Positions 33,951-44,030 of a stretch of DNA of 64,000 nucleotides are shown here, piece by piece. Positions within the stretch are counted from its first letter, which is position 1. Each line of letters begins with the position of its first letter. This DNA comes from Haliotis asinina (lineage: Eukaryota; Mollusca; Gastropoda; Lepetellida; Haliotidae): positions 76,427,004-76,491,003 of the forward strand of contig NC_090280.1 in NCBI RefSeq assembly GCF_037392515.1. Reading direction: 5' to 3'. A program made the position numbers and the translations under genes. The notes under the pieces are model-generated. The model made no database searches. It was not told the DNA's origin and was given only the letters and a program-made list of their open reading frames with translations.

Positions 33951-36252
33951 CCAACCGCCCTGGAATATTGTCATACAGGTAAAACAACAGTTAGTTACTT
34001 CACCAGTGGACCGTTTTACATGGATCAGCTAAACAATAAATAACTAAAATATTTTTTTAATCATGTATCTTGAAAACTGGATAAACAGACAAACCAGGGA
34101 TAAATTCATTTATTGTATAACATTGAAGTACAAACACAACCATTGTTGATAAGTTAGTGATTACCACAGGGAGCAATACACATGATTACATTATCACTGT
34201 TAAATAAAATGAACATGATTCAGAAGTAAATTCTCTTAACACTGATGAAATGTGACAGAACATAACTAGCTGTTTTTGTAACTGCCTCACTCATTCAAAG
34301 CCCCTATCGGAAACAATGTCGGTAACACTTGAAACACTTCAGTCTCATGTGCAAGGGCGATAACTCTTTCTGGCTTAATAAGAAAACTTCCTAATGACCG
34401 CTGAACACGCTTTCATGGAATTCACTAGACAAGTTTGAGGTATCTTTCATCCAACGCCGTTATCGGTAATACTAAAATACTAATTTTCTTCGTAATGACA
34501 AGCTATTTTTGTGTGTTCTGAACACTCAACGACAGACTTCTGTATATTCATGCATTTATTTCAAGACAAATACCGTGCCCGTTGTTCACCTCCAACAAAC
34601 AATGTTAGTGTCAAGATACACTGTCGCTTGTAATGAATACACTAACTGCAAGTCAGAGTTCAAGTTTTGATTTTGTACCCATTCTATGAAGAATGTGCTT
34701 CTAAAGAATCACAGAAATTATCAGAATATTATAAAAATATGATGGTAAGGAAATATTGGGTGAATACATACCGACATACGACAGTCAACAATGTTTACAA
34801 TAATATAATATGTTAAATAGACCATTGCTTATCTAATATACATCACAGCCATATGGATGAGTGGGTAGCGGTCGACTGACACACTGCCCTGTACAAGAAC
34901 CTTGTGCGATAACCTCGTACAAAAACATATATAAAGAATTAACAGTATGATCTGATAAAGATCCATCACTCACAACTTTGGATCTTGAGGCGGGGTGGGT
35001 TGGGTGAAAATTGTAATAATAAAATTGTTAAATCCGCCTCTGTTAATAAAATTGTAAAATCCGCCTCTGTTAATAACAGCGGGTCAGTCGAAACTAAGAG
35101 CGTTTGCTATGAATAACATTGGAAGTAAATGTATTATTAAAGATTCAACAGAGTTATTCAAAACAAACGCCTTCCTTAATTAAACGGTCGGTGCAGAAAT
35201 AGTGCTTACCTCCCGAAATAGACAAGACAAAAATATTTAGGGATATGTGTAAAGTTTTAAATTATGAATAATGACCTATTTATTCATTAACACAGTGGTG
35301 AAATATCAATCATAAAAATACCAATATCCCTAGCTTATTTTGTCCAGTATTGAGTGGTGTGTATTGATGGATTTACGGTATTTGGTAGTAATACGTCATA
35401 ACTGCAACCAATCTGGAGAGACATGAAGACTCGGGCTAAAAAGGAAGACTACACCAGTGAATCATGACAAAAGTGACATTAAAGCATTAACGGAAAGGGA
35501 GCACTTGGCAGTTTGATATTTAACGCAAATGCTACAGAATATTACGGTATTAACAGTTTGTGACATTAATTTCGAGAGGCCTGAACGTTTGGACTAAGAA
35601 GGGAGGGTTCGCGTGGAGTGGAAAAAAACATCTGCATGCTGAGAATACCTCGTTGCAATTTTCCACATGCCTTTCCACGGAGACTGGTCACGCTACGATT
35701 TAATCTGCCAGTATGTATAATTAATACTGACAGTCCACAAATACTGTTCCTTCCTACTCGTTAATTGCTGACTACTAGGACATACACACTAGTTTCTATA
35801 TTTAAACGACTTTTTGCGCATTGATCCAACTGCTCCTGAATGGACACTCGCACTTTGCACGTCCTCACCTTTCAGCATTCGTAACTCCTCGTCTCTTTCC
35901 GTGACCTACAAGAAGACTCGAGACGCCACCCGGCTTGCCGGAATGACACGAGCAGTTACGAATGCAGCTTACAGTAGTCATGTCGGAAGTGCCGCCATTG
36001 CAGCGCAGTGGAAACGCTACCCGGTTTATGAAAATGACCTAAATTATTTGTGCGTTTGCCCTGACTGGAATCTGAGTGCAACCGTTGCCTCTGAGCAGCG
36101 ATATTTTCAGTCGTTGATGGCTGTTGGTAAAGGTTTCGTCCGTCTGAGAACACAATAGGACTGCCAAATGCAATTTTAAAACCACCCATTCGAAATAGGT
36201 TTGTCTAAAATAGAACGGCTCTATTTATTCAATAGCTTGACATTAGGTACGT

Positions 36253-36345
36253 TGCCCTCATGGGTACAATGTGTGAAGGCCTTTTCTTGTGTCCCCCACA
36301 TCGATATTGCTGGAACATTGCTAAAACCGGCTTATAACTAAACAC
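36253..36345 (+). mobile_element. tRNA-headed SINE (family A), 5' truncated
   Basis: It begins in the body (TGCCCTCATGGGTACAATGT GTGAAGGCC…GTGTCCCCCACATCG) and continues through ATATTGCTGGAACATTGCTA to a partial tail (CTTATAACTAAACACAG). The tRNA-like head is missing, the usual sign of incomplete reverse transcription. Confidence 0.8.
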
Positions 36346-36518
36346 AGACACTATTTAATCATCGCACCAATTAATTGCGTCTCTATAGGCAAATAACCAT
36401 TTTGGATAGGTATCCGGTAGACGAGATGGTAATGTGATTCTTAATCAGTTTCTTAACTAATAGTGCTGACATTTAGCAAGTCCCACGTATTCATTTTAGT
36501 TCGTCTCTTTAGTTTAGT

Positions 36519-37359
36519 TTACGACTATGTAGCGCTACGACAGTCGTAACTCCCATACTTTAACACTGACGTACGACTATCGTAGTGCTACGACAGTCGT
36601 AACTCCCATACTTTAACCCTGACTTACGACTATCGTAGCGCTACGACAGTCGTAACTCCCATACTTTAACACTGACTCACGACTATCGTAGTGCTACGAC
36701 AGTCGTAACTCCCATACTTTTAACACTGACGTACGACTATCGTAGTGCTACGACAGTCGTAACTCCCATACTTTAACACTGACTTACGACTATCGTAGCG
36801 CTACGACAGTCGTAACTCCCATACTTTAACACTGACTTACGACTATCGTAGTGCTACGACAGTCGTAACTCCCATACTTTAACACTGACTCACGACTATC
36901 GTAGCGCTACGACAGTCGTAACTCCCATACTTTAACACTGACTCACGACTATCGTAGCGCTACGACAGTCGTAACTCCCATACTTTTAACACTGACGTAC
37001 GACTATCGTAGTGCTACGACAGTCGTAACTCCCATACTTTAACACTGACTTACGACTATCGTAGCGCTACGACAGTCGTAACTCCCATACTTTAACACTG
37101 ACTTACGACTATCGTAGCGCTACGGCAGTCGTAACTCCCATACTTTAACACTGACTCACGACTATCGTAGTGCTACGACAGTCGTAACTCCCATACTTTT
37201 AACACTGACGTACGAATATCGTAGTGCTACGACAGTCGTAACTCCCATACTTTAACACTGACTCACGACTATCGTAGTGCTACGACGGTCTAACTCCCAT
37301 ACTTTTAACACTGACTTACGACTATCGTAGTGCTACGATCGCCTTGAGGCACGGGGCCC
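36519..37359. repeat. 53-bp palindromic satellite grown from a foldback MITE
   Basis: About sixteen units with period 53 bp (54 in a few). Each holds TTACGACTATCGTAGCGCTA + CGACAGTCGTAA, a 32-bp inverted repeat with one mismatched pair, then the constant CTCCCATACTTTAACACTGA. Some units have GTGC instead of GCGC at the centre. The last unit runs into CGATCGCCTTGAGGCACGGG GCCC, which resembles the end of the hairpin MITE at 52438-52586 (…GAGTTTTGTGAAACGGGGCC). This suggests that the array arose inside such a MITE. No left MITE end is visible. Confidence 0.93.
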
Positions 37360-37380
37360 AGGTCGTTATGTCAGTCTGAA

Positions 37381-37424
37381 GGTGAGAGTAAGTGAGTGAG
37401 TTCAGCTTAACGCTGCTTCCAGTC
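37381..37424 (-). mobile_element. SINE tail fragment
   Basis: GTGAGAGTAAGTGAGTGAGT followed by TCAGCTTAACGCTGCTTCCA is a short diverged piece of the shared SINE tail in minus orientation, directly after the palindromic satellite. Confidence 0.55.
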
Positions 37425-38890
37425 GTATTAGTCTAGAATAGCCTTAAGTGGTGCCGGTCTGACACCTTTACCACTCTGAAACGTCTGCAAGCACAGGAAT
37501 GGTACGGTCAAATTTAAACGAATTACGAGGAGGAACCAGGATTCTGAATTTTGAGCACACTGCGCATTAACTGATATTTCAGCAATATGTATTCCCTTAA
37601 TTGTATCATTACCAGCATTACGTATTAAACCACCCTTGACACGAATGAGTCCGAATACTGAATCCGCTCTTAACGTTTCGAAAGGAAGAGCAGACATTCG
37701 TGACGCACAATATACCCTGTGGCTCACAGCACGGTCTGAAGTTCCGGTTCAGAAGTCCTATCGACGTGTAAATACTGAACAGAAAACACAAGATGTGGTT
37801 CAAAGGAGCAAAGATTTTCTGAAGAACGTTTCGTGAAATCAAAATGACTTCTCTGGGATGATTAACCCACAAATGATATTAATGCGTGTGTTTCTGAGTC
37901 AAAGCTTCACTATGCTCATTTGGCTAGCTACGAATTTCTTTAGCCCATACTTAACACAGTGGTTACGATCAAAGTTACGAATTCTTAAGGCTACGAACGT
38001 TTCGAGAATAAGGGCACAATGGATATAAATATCAGATGGAAATGTTAAACGTAAGTAAGACAACATAGCTTCAATATCTTAGGAATTGCAGGTTCATATG
38101 TGCGTACATTTTTAAGTTAACAAACATACATTCTGAAATATAGCAGTTTGCTACATGCCCATTTAATCTTACGATAGCAATACAGCCGTGCACTACGACG
38201 AACTTAGGTGACTTCTTTCGTGATCAGAGCGAGGCATTTGATTGATGACGTCAGGCGGAGGAATGCGATCTGCTGTGAATGTGTGATACGTCCCTTGCGC
38301 GCAGTGATACTTAGCCTCAAAGTGTCAGTAGTGACGTTTAGAGATACATTAAATCTGTCTATGTCATGAATAGGGTATAACTGTAGTACATCATACTTGC
38401 GCATTTGAACCTAATGGACAGAACTGTAATATGTCAAGGTAGGAGAAAGCAACGGTTTTTTCGGAGACATTGTTCCACTCCCACTACGACATCTTGTTTT
38501 AATACATATATAACGTCTAAATGACCAAGTGCAGTAAATATATTTATATATGAAGTACATGTAGGTCACGTATTACATTTGGTCTGGCAGCCGTTGAATG
38601 TCGCTCGATGACTTCCTTCAGTAAAAAGTGGCCTTTCACTTCTTTGATCAAACAGTTAGTATGTACGTTGTGGGTTACAATGACAAATGTTCAACGTTAA
38701 TATCATAACACCAAGCAGGAGCACCTGGTGTGGGCAGATGTCTCCCCAGGAGACCACTTCGTCTCCAGAAATAGGTTGCACCAATGTTACAGGAATGTGA
38801 TATGTCTTGGGTCATGTAACGTTTATCATCGCATGCATCAGCTGAAACAAAGGTCACCGCTTTAACGATTTTTGCATTCGACGCAGTCTA
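37425..38890. other. Intergenic DNA with no supported gene
   Basis: AT-rich sequence. Around 37930-38020 scattered phrases (GCCCATACTTAACACAGTGG, TTACGATCAAAGTTACGAAT) recall the satellite next door and may be decayed relatives. The frames at 37428-37727 and 37636-37836 overlap on opposite strands and neither is recognised. Confidence 0.4.
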
Positions 38891-38894
38891 AGTA

Positions 38895-39483
38895 CAGTCT
38901 AAGTAAACTTAGCCTCAGTGTATTTCGTTACACTCCACCACTGAGTCTAACAAAACATAGTAGAAGGTCGCGTCAGGTCACCTTTGAGCGACCAATGACC
39001 GCCCAATCAAACGTGAGACGGTTAAATAGATCTAACCAATCAGACAAAGACTACTATTTAGGGATCGGAGGGATTTTCAAAATATTCAGGTCACTGACAC
39101 AGATCTCTCCACAAACAAAACTCCACATATGACACATTTATTTGGCCTGCAGTATATACGCTTTGGGGTTTCTGTTGCCATGGTTACCATTTCCGCAAGA
39201 ACCTTGAATATTGCCCAAAACACTATTTTCAGCGACTGTTTACTCACCGTTGTCATGGTTGTACGTACGCCCTGTGCATCACCCGGAAGCAAGCAAGCGC
39301 TAAATAACATTCGGAATCGTTCGGGTACGAACCTTTTCGAGATAAAAAGTTCAAAAGGTATGTGCGAATGTCCACTTTCGCGATTTGGTAAGCTGTATTC
39401 TGATTGGTCACCTGTCGCGACCTCCCATAAGGTTTTGTAGTGGAGTGTAACGAAAGGTACTGAAGATAAGTTTACTTAGACTG
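38895..39483. mobile_element. Non-autonomous element of about 590 bp with long inverted ends (family 4)
   Basis: Left end CAGTCTAAGTAAACTTAGCC TCAGTGTATTTCGTTACACT CCAC; the right end, read inverted, is CAGTCTAAGTAAACTTATCT TCAGTACCTTTCGTTACACT CCAC. Weaker matching continues inward through GGTCGCGTCAGGTCAC / GGTCGCGACAGGTGACC. The left end also has a second CAGTCTAAGTA 11 bp further out, at 38884. No clear target duplication is seen. Interior frames are short and unrecognised. Confidence 0.7.
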
Positions 39484-39996
39484 CCCCAAAGTACTTCCTT
39501 CTGTCAATAACAACTGGTTCGACTGCTGGGTCTATAAATGTGACTATTGTCCTGGAGGATTTCATAGGAAAGGTAATCTTTCCATGTCCTTCTGTGGGTG
39601 TTGACCCGTTTGTGCGAACTGAGAAAAGATGGAGGAAGTCTGCAAACCTTGCCATTTTGAATATAGGCTTCAGAAAGATCAGAGGCATCCGAGTTCTTCA
39701 GAACATCACAAACTACATGGTCTGCGTGGTGTGGAAAGGTCGACTACTCCTGAGGGATTCAAAGTAGATGGCGCTTCATCCAATCCATAATTTCCCAGTA
39801 AATTTCCCAAGAGGTTTGTTCTCCCAACTCTCAAATCAATGTGTTTGAAGTACACTCCTGGCTTAACCTTTGATCTATAATTAAAGACTAACGTCATTTG
39901 TTGCCAAACCACCTCATACTTCAAAGCAGAATCCTCCAACCAGGAGGTGTGTCTGCTCATCAATCGAACGGCGATATCTATTAACTGACAATACAT
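39484..39996 (-). other. Unclassified broken coding remnant next to the inverted-repeat element
   Basis: Two adjoining minus-strand frames (39476-39688 and 39706-39996) have ordinary protein-like composition and appear to be parts of one degraded coding sequence. I cannot assign the family. A mobile or virus-like origin is possible given the neighbouring inverted repeats, and so is a host pseudogene. It directly abuts the right end of the element at 38895-39483 and lies just beyond the stop codon of the gene at 40033-42577, so it would fall in that gene's 3' UTR. Confidence 0.35.
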
Positions 39997-40032
39997 GATG
40001 TAAGAAAGACTTTTGCGATGCCTCCAGACTTC

Positions 40033-42577
40033 TTAATACACGAATCCGAAGTTCTTCCATCGGTATTTGACACCCTCCCGTTTCTGGAGCTCCAGTCTCT
40101 TGGCGTGAAGGACCTCGGAGATCCACTCTTTGTGGACAGCGAAGGTCATAGGACGTCGTGGGATGGTGTTGTAGAAGAACGTTTCCATGTTCTCCATGTG
40201 GGTGACGGGAGGTTCTGGTGCTAGCTCGGGCTCAACACACTTAACGGTGTAGGGCAGCCGCTTGGGAATCTTCCTGAAGGGAGAAGGGTTTCATTGATAT
40301 TCTGGTCGCTGTGTGTTCAAGGGGTCCATATGCATTAAACAATTTTAGAGCTACGATTATCATTCTTCCCATACTTATACATTGACTAAGGTAAGATCTC
40401 TTTGTGCAAGCGGACCATCACTTGATTGTCTGGGTTTTGATATTCCTTGTTCTTAAGTGTCACAGTTAAAATCACCTTACATTATTACAAAGTCCCAATG
40501 CCCGAAATCACATCATTGTAAAGCTTACCATGTGAAGCGTGGTCAAAATGTACACACTTTCAAAGGGTACTCTGGTACCATGGTAAACAAGGTAAATTTC
40601 GTAAATGGTGGTGGGGTAGCGTAGTGGTTAAAGCGTTTGCTCGTTCCACCAAACGCCCTGGTTCGATTCCCCACGTGGGTAAAATGTGTGAAGTCCAATT
40701 TCCGCCGTGTACCCCGACGTGATATTGCTGGAATATTGCTAAAAGCGTAATGAGTGACCGAGTGAATGAATTGAGTTTTACGCCGCACTCAGCAATATTC
40801 TAGCTATATGGCAGCGGTTTGTAAATAACCTAACAATCCAGTGATCAACAGCATAAGCATCGATCTGCGCAATTGGGAACTGATGACATGTGTCAACCAA
40901 GTCAGCGAGCCTGACCACCCGATCCCGTTAGTTGCCTCTTACGACAAGCATAGTGACCTTTTATGGCAAGTATGGGTTACTGAAGGCCTATTCTACCCCG
41001 AATGTTTACGGCTCAGTTGCGTAATGGCCTATAGTTGTGTCACATACGATCATGTACTACCAAACTCACTAGCATTACATACTTTAGTCCAAAATTCAGT
41101 TCACAGTGTGGTTTGTCACCGACATTGGTACCCAACGAATTTCACTGCTTCAAGCATATTTTACTTATAGGGTCTGAACCCGAAGTTTGTCGTAAAGAAC
41201 CAAAGCTTCCACCACTAGGCAAATGGACAGAATTATTACTTACTTATATCCATACGGGTTACCATGGACTTCAGCCATCCATCCGTACTTCTCCCTGGCA
41301 ACCTCCCAATCCTCAGCTTCCACAGGCTCATCTCCAGAGTCAGGGTCCTGAACGGCGTTGCGGGGACGGAGATCGGGGGTTTTGGGTTTGGATGGGGACG
41401 TTAGTTGGGCCTCTTGAGCAGGTGTGGTGCTTCGGGGGGGCATGGGTGATCTGACAGGTCCGGCTGACTTGACCGGTCGGCTTGGGACAGGGGTCTTCTC
41501 CCTGTGCAGAGACGCACTCTTAATTCTTGTTCTTTTCATATCTGGAGTTTGAACTGGTTCAGCGTGAGACTTTGGACGAGGCCAGCTGATGTGAGAACGA
41601 TCACTTTGGTCAATAGGGACGTTTGTGGTTTGGAGTACTTCCTGTTTTGTGGGTTTAGGCACAGGCCAGGACACTTGAGTCGAGGCTGTGGAAGGTCGAC
41701 TTCCTTCCAGTGGATTCTGGGTAGGTGGCGCCACCGTGTAATCTGTTTCTGACAGGTTTGTAGACCAACATTGGCTTGGAGTGGGCACATTCAGTCGGGG
41801 TATTAATTTGAATTTCGGAATAGGGGCGCTTTTAGCTCTTGGACCCGTGCTCGATTTATTTGCTTGTGGCCTTGATGCGGACGCCGGCCTTATTCCGGTA
41901 GGTGGCGCTGGGGAATACCCTCTGACCATGAGGTTTGGGGATGGCGGGACCAGCGGCTTGCTCTCGTACATGGTGTCTCGGAACTTGTACAGACATTCTT
42001 GCTCTGGAATATAAGTAACAAGCACATATCACAAAGACACCGGCGTTGTCCTGAACATTTTCATAGCGGCCTGACTACCCAAACTACCAAAACATCCGAC
42101 ATGATGAATCCTGAAACATTTTTTCAAAAATATTTTTTAGTCACTTTACTTCACTACAGTAAAGTTACGTCCTGAAACATTTGCCAGGTGTGTTATCAAA
42201 GGTACTTTTGACGCTTTTGTCATCCCCAGTTAATCACATATGTGCCGAAAGATGGCCATTTTGGAATTATTATAATGCGTCACTCAAAGTTGCCCTGGAT
42301 GTTTAATGGAATTGGAAGCCCAAAAGAGAAAGTATTCCTTACACTATTATCACTGAACAAGTTATGAAAGTTATTCTAGTCAGCTCAGCATTCCACTTTT
42401 TCTCAATGGTTCTTTTTGAAACTGACGATACTGACCATGAAGGAAACGAAACTTCTCTGTAAACTGTCCCATAGAAAGATCGTTACTTACGGTACTTGTT
42501 ATACGGTCCCCGTGCGTAGACGTCATTGGCGGATGGGTACCAGCCATACACCCTCTCCTTCATACTGGCGACTGATG
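40033..42577 (-). CDS. Unrecognised Pro/Ser-rich protein, at least three coding exons
   Basis: Exons (minus strand): 42577-42491 (acceptor CTTGTTTCCAG, donor C/GTAAGTAAC), 42003-41244 (acceptor TTATATTCCAG, donor AA/GTAAGTAAT), 40273-40033 (acceptor CTTCTCCCTTCAG, stop TAA). Phases 1 and 2 match at both junctions. Starting at the ATG at 42563 (A at -3), the product is about 357 residues: MKERVYGWYPSANDVYARGP first, then a disordered Pro/Ser/Thr/Arg-rich middle, an aromatic segment EKYGWMAEVHGNPYGYK, and a basic C-terminal part ending KYRWKNFGFVY. No signal peptide, membrane segment or catalytic motif is visible. Short Trp/Tyr-Gly-Pro motifs in a disordered chain are common in ciliary microtubule-associated proteins, but that is only a weak guess. 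An upstream coding exon cannot be excluded because the first listed exon has an acceptor. The last intron carries two SINEs. Confidence 0.72.
40608..40750 (+). mobile_element. tRNA-headed SINE (family A), in the last intron of the Pro/Ser-rich gene
   Basis: A good copy: GGTGGGGTAGCGTAGTGGTT, AAAGCGTTTGCTCGTTCCAC, CCCTGGTTCGATTCCCCACG (B box), TGGGTAAAATGTGTGAAGTC and GTGATATTGCTGGAATATTG. Its tail meets the tail of an oppositely oriented family-B SINE with no unique sequence between. Confidence 0.9.
40751..41014 (-). mobile_element. Family-B SINE joined tail-to-tail to the preceding SINE
   Basis: Minus copy running from ATGAGTGACCGAGTGAATGA through CGCCGCACTCAGCAATATTC, ATCGATCTGCGCAATTGGGA and GGCCTATTCTACCCCGAATG to GCTC. 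Nearly full length. It lies in antisense to its SINE neighbour and in the same orientation as the host gene. Confidence 0.9.
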
Positions 42578-42599
42578 CTGGAAACAAGGGGATCGTATA

Positions 42600-43180
42600 A
42601 GAATGCATGGAGGGATAGATTTCATCTAATTGACAATGCGGCGTACGGCAATAATGTCCAACGGTGACCTTAAAATAGTCGTAAACAGCGAGTTAATTTT
42701 ATCTAGAGTGCAATCTTCTGTCGGGCGAGTGTTGGCTGAGTGACAGTTCGGTCAGTGAGTTGGCTATGACTCTTCAGATCGATGGCTCGGAACCCTTTCA
42801 GAAGATGAAGCCTATTAATGCTGCAGCGGCGTCTCGCGTTCTCCAATCAACGTAAAACCATTAAGTGATCGACGTGGTGTATAGGCGACGATGGGATAAA
42901 TCAGCATTAGCTGTACGGGTTCGATTCCGGTTCGAAAAAAGTACTTTTAACATTCAGAACTCAACAGAATTTTAATGTGCACAGTTGATGATTTTATATG
43001 ATACAGTAATCAGTTTGTTTGTTTTGTTTGTTTGCTTGTTGTGTAACTGCACTAATCGATTTTCCAGGCGGCTGCAAATACAGTTGAAGCTGACAAAACC
43101 GGCATCTGTCCAATCCGGCAAGGTGCTGACATTGGCATAAAATCTCAGTTCAGTCCGTGGCTTGTACATTTATCATCAGC
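42600..43180. other. DNA upstream of the Pro/Ser-rich gene
   Basis: The promoter or any 5' exon of the gene should lie here. I found no TATA box or first exon that I can support. A GGGTTCGATTCCGGTTCG phrase at about 42918 resembles a tRNA B box but has no cloverleaf around it. Confidence 0.35.
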
Positions 43181-43181
43181 T

Positions 43182-44030
43182 CTACAATCCGTCACGTTGT
43201 CTACACCGAATTAATTCTTCAGTCCCAGTGAGTGCCGGTTTAGGCAGAATCCACTGTAATCGAGTCTGGACCTGACAATCAAGTGACTGACATCCAGATG
43301 GAACAGTTGTACAGGAGAGTACCGGAATGTTCTGCTGTGACAGGAAGTCTGTCACAACAACAACAACATCATGTAGCTGTCCATGAATGAACGGTCGCAC
43401 ACAGGGCCTAATAACCTCATCCCTGTGTCACAAACCGGTCAGATTGTCATTGACAGTGACAAGTCGTGCCCGACTATTAAGTATGATGCTTCCCAATACC
43501 ATAACGTTTTCTTCATCAAACTGTTGACTTTGAACAACGCACGATTCATCATACTGTTGACCTCTGTACACCCTTTCACTGCTATCTGAGCTGTCCAAAT
43601 GAAATCTCGATTGGTCAGTGAACAGAACGCTAAACCAATCTTGTCTCATGTACCGTAGATGCTGCCTGCACAAAGCGAGACGCGCCTGAGGATGTGGCAA
43701 AATTGGACACACTGCGCCGGGGCCGGATGTCGTGCTCCCCTGGTCGGGTCCGTTCAGTCCTGAAACTGATTGGACTTGAGCCATGAATGGTTTGAGCAGT
43801 CAAACAGTCTGGAATCGATTCCTTAGATGCGTTACCGTCTTGCTGACGTGACGGCACACATGGACGGCTGGCGGAGGCAAATCTCTCATGTCCACAAGAT
43901 GTTGAAAACCTTTCCATGGACGTGACATCGTGTTCCGATGGATACAAAATTTCATTTTGGGCCTTTCAGTCTCTAGCATAAGCACTGCGTATGATGATCC
44001 TGACGTTCTGTAAGCCGTGACATGACGCAA
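43182..44030 (-). pseudogene. Decayed Tc1-like transposase
   Basis: Three overlapping minus-strand frames together show Tc1 transposase order. The central frame (43428-43784) has VLFTDQSRFHLDSSDSSERV, close to the family's FTDESRF…GR.RVWRR block with the first catalytic Asp, then VMVLGSIILNSRARLV for the VMVWGGI…R..LV block and the NDNLTG phrase. A helix-turn-helix-like TVTHLRNRFQTV is in the upstream frame, and FIHGQLHDVVVVVTDFLSQQ recalls the second-Asp region with the catalytic DN lost. Frames shift between blocks and stops separate them. It belongs to a different Tc1 lineage from the whole element at 48.8 kb. Terminal repeats were not found. Confidence 0.7.

Larger units (their letters stand above)
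33461..36515. other. Intergenic DNA with no supported gene
   Basis: It holds a SINE tail fragment at 33891-33950 and a truncated family-A SINE at 36253-36345. A 27-bp direct duplication (TTAATAAAATTGTTAAATCC GCCTCTG) lies at about 35025-35080. The 114-residue frame at 35814-36158 begins with TTG, not ATG, and I do not recognise it. A shorter ATG frame inside it starts at the ATGTCGGAAGTG near 35980 but closes after about twenty codons. Confidence 0.4.

Noticed and set aside
35814-36158. 114-residue plus frame
   Set aside because: It begins with TTG, lacks splice support and resembles no family I know; the opposite strand is equally open.
36519-37359. CRISPR-like array: near-palindromic repeats of about 32 bp at regular 53-bp spacing
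   Set aside because: The spacers are the same sequence (CTCCCATACTTTAACACTGA) in every unit, there are no cas genes, and the surroundings are eukaryotic. It is a satellite.
41504-42014. Plus-strand frames opposite the middle exon of the Pro/Ser-rich gene
   Set aside because: They lack splice support and family sequence, whereas the minus-strand model has three phase-matched exons.
42900-42935. tRNA gene suggested by GGGTTCGATTCCGGTTCG
   Set aside because: No matching acceptor stem or anticodon arm could be laid out around the B-box-like string.
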